22,017 nucleotides of DNA from Amoebophrya sp. AT5.2 (Eukaryota; Sar; Dinophyceae; Syndiniales; Amoebophryaceae), in NCBI GenBank assembly GCA_005223375.1, contig RXOD01004457.1, positions 1-22,017 on the forward strand. The letters are read 5' to 3'. Positions within the stretch are counted from its first letter, which is position 1; each line of letters starts with the position of its first letter. This document shows, one piece after another, positions 16,477 to 22,017 of the stretch. Made by a program: the position numbers and the translations under genes. The notes beneath the pieces are model-generated. The model had not been told where the DNA came from, made no database searches, and worked only from the letters and a program-made list of their open reading frames with translations.

Positions 16477-17166
16477 CGACGAGAACATCAACATCATCAT
16501 GATCATCGACACCAAGGCGGTCGGGCTAGCTATATTTATAATTCGCGCATCATATTTCATGGCACTACCACGACCGCTGAAAACAAAGCCGAAGGAACAA
16601 GGCCACGCTGCCGCTTCAGTCATTAATCATCTGGCGGACGACGTAAAGCAAAGCGCGGGCCGTGAGTTTGACGAGGAGGTATCATCTCAGTGCCGTCAAG
16701 TAGAATCAAAATTTCTTCCTCCTATCATGGTGCGATTTTTACTCCGGCGCAGCAGTTTCTCGTTCTCCGATGATCTCTTGCCTCTCCTCCTGGTCATGGT
16801 CGTGAATGCAGAAAAAAATGGAATCGGTTTGATCTTCCTCATCCGGTACTGTTGCGGAAATGTATGAAACATCATGCGCATCCATTTCTCTATCTAAACG
16901 TCGATCGTGATGTCGTTTCGCTTTGGATAATTCGTCGAGAGGCTATTAATTTCAGTACAACCTCAGTAGCAGTCTACTTGCACCAGCTCCAGCACCCAGG
17001 GCCAGGCTTTTTTGATGCTCGCGAATCAAGGATCATTTCATTTTTCCAGCACCCGTCAGCAGAAGCGCTGACTTCCTCCATTGATTTATACGGGCGTAGC
17101 CGTAGAGATTATTTATGGGCTAGATTTTTTCGAACAACTAGTTAAATTTTTTCTAAATCGTCCGCC
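16450..17166. other. intergenic spacer, no gene seen
   Basis: AT-richer sequence between the megasynthase stop and the PAC3-like gene. It contains the palindrome ATGATCAT at 16499-16506 and T-rich stretches just before the next gene (17126-17160). One open frame of about 130 codons exists at the start but has biased, unstructured content and no ATG near its beginning. It should hold the 3' UTR of the megasynthase and the leader of the next gene. Confidence 0.6.
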
Positions 17167-17775
17167 ATGTCCTCTCTGATGGACTTGTCGCAGCCCAGCT
17201 CGGGCCCCTTGCCACGGCACCGCCGGGACGAGGACTACTTCCCGAGTACAACGAGCTGGCGGGAGCAGATCGAGCACAGGATAACCGACTTTGCCGTGAC
17301 GGTTCTCGAGAAAAAGTTGCTAATCGTGATCACCCAGTGCGGAAAGATCGGGAGCTGGATCACAGCAACCGTAGACGGAGAGCCCTGCATCACGGACCCG
17401 GCCTTTGCACCGGACCAAACCTACGAGACAACGGTGCCGAGCCCTACAGCAGCTAGTTTTACTTGCATGTAGCTAGTTGTACTTCGGAGTGAACAAGATG
17501 AGAAAAGCTTTATACTAGGACAAGTCTATTACTGATACTGGCGAAAGAAAGAAATAACGTCAACGAATGCCCGGCCATCGATTAACACACAGGTGTTGTT
17601 TGGCGCCCGCAGCGATGGAACGGAGTACCAGCGCGTGTACGCGAGACGGCTGATCGAGCTCATTTACAAGGCAAATCCAGAGTTTACGTCGCTCATTCTG
17701 GGCATCGCCATGAAGACGCCCAGTCCAAAGACTTTTCGCGCTTGCGTTGAAAGCATACAGAAACGATTTGCATGA
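17167..17775 (+). CDS. PSMG3: proteasome assembly chaperone 3 (PAC3/PSMG3)-like protein, two exons
   Basis: Exons 17167-17433 and 17593-17775 (TGA), joined in phase 0 across a 159-nt GT-AG intron, give 149 residues; human PAC3 is about 120. PAC3 is a small chaperone that, with PAC4, helps assemble the 20S proteasome alpha ring in the cytosol. Supporting sequence: ITDFAVTVLEKKLLIVITQ then GKIGSW (the family's TQ-x-GK-x-G strand turn), VLFGARSD directly after the splice, and a C-terminal half with VYARRLIELI, LILGIAMK and FRACVESIQ, matching the strand-helix end of the family. The N-terminal 35 residues are an extra, probably disordered, tail. Without splicing, the first exon would end in unrelated residues. 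The assignment rests on motif pattern by eye. Confidence 0.68.
17434..17592 (+). other. PAC3-like gene intron with an internal tandem duplication
   Basis: Donor ACG|GTGCCG, acceptor CACACAG|GTGTTG; GGTG occurs at both borders. Inside, a 14-nt unit at 17451-17464 recurs at 17471-17484 with one mismatch (AGCTAGTT-T/G-TACTT), a 20-nt period. Confidence 0.75.
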
Positions 17776-18454
17776 TCATGAAAGGAAACGAGGAAACGTT
17801 CACTCGTGTACTATATGAATTGCCGATGCAATCCTGCTCGCACGAACGGGCCGCCGATGGAGCGCAGCGACAGCCGCTGATGATACTGCGACGCATCGCG
17901 AGCACTACTTCTTACTTCGACAAGTTCGTCAGTCCTAGTCCATCCTGTCCAGCGTAGGTGTGGGTGTCATCTTTTGAGTGTGGTGATGTGGTCTGTGAAG
18001 CACTCAGCTCCCTGAAAAACTGTGTTGTACGCGAACTCGTAGTAGTCGGTCCAGATCGAGATCATGTGATGATGTGGCCAAGGTGAGCTGGCCGTGATCT
18101 TTGTACTTAATCGCAATCTGCTTGCTTATGCTTTTGGTACTTATCTGCTCGTGTCGTGATTCGGAGTCCTTCATCTCCTCGTCCCCGCATATCGTTTGCA
18201 TTTCAGAGAGACGACAGACGAGTCCTTGACCTTGTTTCGGAGAGACAGTAAATTTAGAATGGATCATCATCATGCCAACTCGTCGGAAGCGAAAGCTTTT
18301 GTTCCGTCCGTCATCGCAACAAAGGCCCTATGCTGCATCCACCGCGATTACAAGGCTATATTTGTTTTTTTTTTTCAGATTTCATTCCCGACTTCTCCAA
18401 CGACCGCAGCCAGTCTACTTTCACTGGATCGATCTCGATGGACATATCACTATC
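17776..18454 (+). other. intergenic spacer and leader of the PDZ-like gene
   Basis: No convincing gene. Two acceptor-like sites are visible: GCATTTCAG ending at 18206, and a very strong pyrimidine tract of about 14 nt followed by CAG ending at 18378, 77 nt upstream of the proposed ATG. The latter fits a trans-splice or 5' UTR intron acceptor. The palindrome ATGATCAT at 17772-17779 overlaps the stop of the previous gene. Confidence 0.5.
18365..18378 (+). promoter_or_regulatory. strong pyrimidine-tract/AG acceptor before the PDZ-like gene
   Basis: An almost pure T run ends in CAG at 18376-18378. The downstream frame stays open back through it, but the residues encoded by the tract (several Phe in a row) are unlikely to be protein. 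I therefore place the start at the ATG at 18455 and read this site as a splice or spliced-leader acceptor. Confidence 0.45.
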
Positions 18455-21172
18455 ATGGACGACCCCGCTTGGGATGCGCAGGTTGCCGACTTCAAGTCTC
18501 GGCTCGAGACGATGTGCGGTGATGTGGAGTATCGTTTGGCGGTGCTCGGCGGCGATCCTCGTGCTCGGGAGCTCGCCTACAAGAAGCTGCACGAGGAGGA
18601 CCCTGCGGCCCGTCGCGAGGGCCGGCGTCAGCTCGCGATGGTGCGCAGCAATTTGTCGCCGAAGAACAATAAAGAAGGCCGCGGGACTGGTGCAGAGGAC
18701 GACGAGAACCAGCAGAAGGTGGAGAACCTTCTGTTCGTCCGCGGCGACCTCCGCACCTTCCGGCGGTTCTACGACGAGCAGTACCACATCGAGAAGGATT
18801 GCGAGGACATCGGGCGGGGGCTCAAGCGGATCACGAAACTTGAGCGCGAGGTCGAGATTCTGGACGCGGTAGAGCGCGACCAGGTGGACCGCCGCGGCTT
18901 TGAGAAGCTGGTCGCCGCGAAGGTCGGGCCCGACGGCGACCCCTACTTCGGCGACTACTACTCGCACCGGGGCGACGGGGTGCTCCTCCGCGAAGGACAT
19001 TTGGAGGGCCTGGACGTGCGGCACGATTACGACCCGCGGTCCCGGTCGCCGGGCGGACGGAACGCCGGCCGTGAAGGTAACGACGCGGATAGAAAGAAAT
19101 CGAGGAGCCCCCACGGGGCGCTGCGTAGCCCGCATCAACAGCGCGACTACGACTTGGAGTCGCTCGCGGAGTCGGTCACGGGTGGCGGAGGCGGGGGTGG
19201 AGAGTACCCGCGACATGCAGGCGCGAAGTACGACATTTGGAATCCTGCGCCTCGGCCGGGCGGAGGCGGACGTGGACATCACGCGAAGAAGCAGCATCGC
19301 AGGCCTCGAGCCGAGGGCGAGGCCGGTGGGGACCCTGAAATCGAGGGTGGGGAGGACGACTCAACAGACGAAGACCTCGTTGAGGACGGGCGCGGCGTTC
19401 GCGACGGCGGGAGGAAGGTCGGGTTTTCGCGCCGGAAGGACCGTCTGAAGCCGCAGCCGCCGCAGCCTTACCAAGTGTCGTACCTGGTGAACGCGAAGAA
19501 GATCCAGGATTACGGCCTCACGGGCTGGAAACAGTCCTCCAAACCGGACGCGGAAATCCTCGGCGACGAAAATTTGTCGAGCGCGGAGAAGCTCGGCCGC
19601 CTCTTCGGGCTGCCGCGCGGGCTGGACTATTCGGGCTTCCCGAAGGTGCGCGTGAAGAACGTTGGGGCACCCGAATCGCGGGCCGCGAAGGCCGGCGTCG
19701 CTGCAGGGGACTTGCTTTTGGCCGTGAACGGCACGCGCATCACCTCGCTGATCCCCATGCCTTCCTCCAAATCGCCCTTCAAAGACAAAGAAGCAGAAGA
19801 AAATCCGCTGCTCGACGGCGATGAAAAGGTGCTGCAGCGGCTGCGGCAGTCAACCTCCACGCCCAGTTTCGTCTTCTTGCGCAAAAAGTACGAAAACCGC
19901 TACGTCAGCCTGCGCGCCGACGTGGCAGGTGGCGGCTCCTCGGGAACCACATCAGCGCTGGGGTGGCGCGTGGAGGGGGGCAAGGTGCGGGAAATCACCG
20001 TCCCCGGAGGGTGGGCGGACACGAGGGGGCTAGCGAAGGGGGACGCAGTGGTGCTCGCAAACGAAACGCTGTCGGAGAAGGACACCGCGAAGGTGGACGC
20101 CATGTGTGCGGCCGGGACTGCTACGGATGAAAAGGGGCGGAAAGGTGCTCCGTTGTTCCTGCTGCTGCGGCGGGCGAGCGGAGACTTCAAGGAGCGCACG
20201 CGCCTCCACGAGGTAGATGTGCACCGCTTCATCCCCGGACTCTCGATGGAGTATCCGGCGGGAGGAACAGGTGGAAATAAGGGTGAAGAGGTAGAGGGCG
20301 ACGCGAAACAGAAACCAAAAGCGAAGGGAAAAGATCCGCAGAAACAGGATGCGGAAAAGGCGTCGTATCCGCCGTTTCAGGTATCGTACCTGATGAATGT
20401 GAAGAAAATTAAGGACTACGGACTGCGCGGTTGGGCGCAGTCGACCGCTCCGGACGGAGCGGTGCTTGGCGACGATGCGCTTTCCGGCGCAGACAAGCTA
20501 GTGAAGCTGTTCGGCATGCGTCTCGAGGACATTTCTAACTCTGCCTTCCCGCGCGTGCGCATCGCGGAAATAATTCCCAGGGGGGAGACGGGGGAGAAAA
20601 CGCGGGCGGCAAAGGCGGAGCTGGTGGCGGGGGATCTCCTGCTTTCGGTGTGCGGAAAGAGAATCACGGGGGTGTTAGGGCCGGGTAGCTTCGCGGAAGA
20701 GCAGCAGGGGGGCGACCCGGAAGACAGCATCTGTCGATACGTTGCGGCGGGATTGGCGAAAGGGACAAAGTGCAGCTTCTTGTTTCTCCGCCAAAAGTAC
20801 GAGGCGCACTACCTGCAACTCGAGGTGGCGCCGGCGGAAGTGCGTGCCAAAAGTGGCGGAGGCGGGGATGCGTTGTCGTACCCGCTCGGCATGCGCGTCC
20901 AGGGGAGCAAGGTACGCGAAGTGATGGGATTCGGAGGAGAAATGTCATGGGCGGCGGAGCGCGGCTTGCAGGTCGGGGACATGATCTGTGCCGTTGGGGA
21001 TCTGCTTTCCGAAAAGGACGGCGCCAAAGTTGACGCGCTGTGCAACGGTGGCATACTCACCGCAGGCGGAAGCAAGAGCGTTCACCTGCTCCTGCGGCGC
21101 AGCTCGGCCCCGTTCGGCTCTGACCCTCGCCGATTCGAGGTGGACGTGGCGCGGCCTCTGTTGCCGAGATAG
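18455..21172 (+). CDS. protein with two tandem double-PDZ-like modules, 905 aa
   Basis: The start is taken at 18455 (MDDPAWDAQ); the same frame is open 61 codons further up to an ATG at 18272, across a pyrimidine tract that looks non-coding. Residues 1-170 are charged and helical, with possible coiled coil (DCEDIGRGLKRITKLEREVE). Residues about 200-335 are Gly/Arg/Asp-rich and low complexity. From residue 339 come two similar modules: 339-590 starting YQVSYLVNAKKIQDYGL, and 641-905 starting FQVSYLMNVKKIKDYGL. Each holds two PDZ-like folds recognised by the A-x-G-(x)3-GD-hydrophobic signature, with the GD aspartates at residues 419, 530, 727 and 842, and strands such as FVFLRKKYE and LFLLLRR. 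PDZ folds usually bind C-terminal peptides, so a scaffold role is likely. I do not recognise a named family; no signal peptide or membrane span is visible. Confidence 0.75.
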   Translation: MDDPAWDAQVADFKSRLETMCGDVEYRLAVLGGDPRARELAYKKLHEEDPAARREGRRQLAMVRSNLSPKNNKEGRGTGAEDDENQQKVENLLFVRGDLRTFRRFYDEQYHIEKDCEDIGRGLKRITKLEREVEILDAVERDQVDRRGFEKLVAAKVGPDGDPYFGDYYSHRGDGVLLREGHLEGLDVRHDYDPRSRSPGGRNAGREGNDADRKKSRSPHGALRSPHQQRDYDLESLAESVTGGGGGGGEYPRHAGAKYDIWNPAPRPGGGGRGHHAKKQHRRPRAEGEAGGDPEIEGGEDDSTDEDLVEDGRGVRDGGRKVGFSRRKDRLKPQPPQPYQVSYLVNAKKIQDYGLTGWKQSSKPDAEILGDENLSSAEKLGRLFGLPRGLDYSGFPKVRVKNVGAPESRAAKAGVAAGDLLLAVNGTRITSLIPMPSSKSPFKDKEAEENPLLDGDEKVLQRLRQSTSTPSFVFLRKKYENRYVSLRADVAGGGSSGTTSALGWRVEGGKVREITVPGGWADTRGLAKGDAVVLANETLSEKDTAKVDAMCAAGTATDEKGRKGAPLFLLLRRASGDFKERTRLHEVDVHRFIPGLSMEYPAGGTGGNKGEEVEGDAKQKPKAKGKDPQKQDAEKASYPPFQVSYLMNVKKIKDYGLRGWAQSTAPDGAVLGDDALSGADKLVKLFGMRLEDISNSAFPRVRIAEIIPRGETGEKTRAAKAELVAGDLLLSVCGKRITGVLGPGSFAEEQQGGDPEDSICRYVAAGLAKGTKCSFLFLRQKYEAHYLQLEVAPAEVRAKSGGGGDALSYPLGMRVQGSKVREVMGFGGEMSWAAERGLQVGDMICAVGDLLSEKDGAKVDALCNGGILTAGGSKSVHLLLRRSSAPFGSDPRRFEVDVARPLLPR
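19469..21172 (+). repeat. tandem duplication of an approximately 260-codon module within the PDZ-like gene
   Basis: Module 1 (19469 to about 20240) and module 2 (20375-21172) share the same order of blocks: QVSYL-x-N-x-KKI-x-DYGL, a D-x-LS-x-A-x-KL-x-x-LFG helix, the first GD strand, FLR-KYE, a second GD strand and L-SEKD-x-AKVDA. They are separated by a Lys-rich linker (about 20245-20370). The similarity is at protein level and far from identical, so the duplication is old. Confidence 0.75.
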
Positions 21173-21656
21173 TCGTGCTTAAGAAATTCTCCGGACTTCA
21201 ATATTGTCGCGCCACTCGTCATTGGACCGCGATTCTCGAATAATTCATCAAGACTCTAAGACACGACCCCCGCGACAAGTGAGTCCGGACACTATCCGCA
21301 GGAACGACGGGTCGCCCGGATGTGAGCTGTTGTGAGAACAAAAAAGAAGAGAAGGTGTGATCATTGCCGGTGTGTTCTTGTTTTGACCCGAACGAACCGC
21401 CCTATTAAGCGCGATTGAATACTAACCCGAATAGTCAGACACGAAAGTAGTAGAAAAAGACGAAAGCAGTAGAAAACGAAACAAGCCAAAGAACCAACAG
21501 AAAACCGGGAAAGGGAGACGACGAATGATCAACTGAGTTCCGGCGCTCGCCATCGCACCCGGCGTTTCGCGCAATCTCGTACGAGAGTAGCGACCTCGGC
21601 GTCGAGCAGGTAGGACACCGGCCCGATTCGGATCGCGCGAGTAAAATCCAGAAAGG
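21173..21656. other. intergenic spacer or retrotransposon 5' leader
   Basis: No gene seen. It becomes purine-rich toward the retrotransposon frame. A 19-nt unit is tandemly duplicated at 21441-21459 and 21460-21478 (two mismatches). The part just before 21657 may be the 5' UTR of the retroelement, but no element border or target-site duplication can be fixed here. Confidence 0.45.
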
Positions 21657-22017
21657 ATGAGCTTCCTTGGTGGCGAAATCCCGGCGATCTGGTTTGGCTG
21701 TTGGAATGTGAGATCAACAAAAGAGAACGAGGAAGACGGAGCAAAACTGCGGGGAATTCTAGTAGAGCCCGAACGCAACGGCGTAAAAATTGCGGCCTTG
21801 ACAGAGACGCGGGCACCGAGCAGGCTCGCTGTGGGGGACGGTGGTACAGGTCGACGACTGGACCATCTACCACGCAGCAAACCCGTCCAAAGGGGCTGCG
21901 TGGGCAGTGCGCAAGAGTGTCGCTGGCTTAGTAGTAGACTGGGCGCCGGTCAGCAAGAGGATATGCCGGCTTGGCCTACGCGTCAAGAGGGGGAGGCCGA
22001 TGCGGCTACTTGCCGTG
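21657..22017 (+). mobile_element. non-LTR (LINE) retrotransposon, start of the endonuclease domain, frame-broken and cut by the window edge
   Basis: From the ATG at 21657 (in-frame TAA at 21642-21644 upstream) the frame reads IWFGCWNVRS, then KIAALTETR. These are motifs I and II of the APE-type endonuclease of LINE elements, giving the catalytic Asn and Glu. From about 21832 the homology moves to the +1 frame, which reads DDWTIYHAANPSKGAAWAVR and continues VSKRICRLGLRVKRGRP to the edge. The switch falls at a run of five G at 21833-21837, consistent with one extra base. The original frame also stays open to the edge. Reverse transcriptase would lie beyond the window. Either an inactivated copy or a sequencing error. 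Confidence 0.7.

Noticed and set aside
16472..16867. Open frame of 131 codons just after the megasynthase stop
   Set aside because: No ATG near its start, mixed hydrophobic and low-complexity content, lower GC than the coding genes, and no family resemblance.
18272..18454. N-terminal extension of 61 residues for the PDZ-like protein
   Set aside because: It would translate a pyrimidine tract and acceptor-like AG into a run of Phe, so the ATG at 18455 is more likely the true start.
18356..19297. Minus-strand open frame of 313 codons opposite the PDZ-like gene
   Set aside because: No motif, and it spans the pyrimidine tract and spacer as well as the real gene's codons.
1..22017. CRISPR arrays, rRNA or tRNA genes, bacterial operons and terminators
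   Set aside because: No regularly spaced repeats, no rRNA-like or cloverleaf sequence found by eye, and the split genes show this is eukaryotic DNA.

Overview
The window is eukaryotic nuclear DNA. Genes are GC-rich, several are split by short AT-richer GT-AG introns whose removal restores recognisable proteins, and intergenic spacers run from about 0.5 to 1.9 kb. The best lineage clue is the first gene, a MAP kinase of the alveolate/apicomplexan MAPK2 type with a T-x-H rather than T-x-Y activation motif. I infer an alveolate (dinoflagellate, syndinian, perkinsid or chromerid relative), but the genus cannot be read from the sequence. All convincing genes lie on the + strand.

Layout. (1) 1-2908: 3' part of a seven-exon MAPK2-like kinase, cut by the window's left edge, with a long Gly/Gln/His-rich N-terminus. 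(2) 2909-4788: spacer with no convincing gene. (3) 4789-16449: one uninterrupted 11.66 kb reading frame for a 3886-residue NRPS-like megasynthase. I read its order as A1-T1-C1-(orphan C-terminal half of a C domain?)-A2-membrane block-T2-C2, with no thioesterase or reductase. (4) 16450-17166: spacer. (5) 17167-17775: two-exon gene for a protein resembling proteasome assembly chaperone 3. (6) 17776-18454: spacer and leader with a strong pyrimidine-tract/AG acceptor. (7) 18455-21172: 905-residue protein ending in two tandem modules, each with two PDZ-like folds. (8) 21173-21656: purine-rich spacer, then from 21657 the start of a non-LTR retrotransposon endonuclease with a +1 frame break, running off the right edge.

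The megasynthase is the centre of interest. Its membrane block sits between an adenylation domain and the carrier domain that should be loaded by it. Both adenylation domains lack the Asp that normally holds the alpha-amino group of amino-acid substrates. It ends in a condensation domain that keeps a usable H-x3-DG motif. Together these suggest a membrane-bound enzyme that joins unusual carboxylic acids, perhaps to a membrane or lipid acceptor. Its neighbours look like housekeeping or structural genes, so nothing suggests a biosynthetic gene cluster; the enzyme appears to act alone. A near-perfect 31-bp inverted repeat lies inside its T1-C1 linker.
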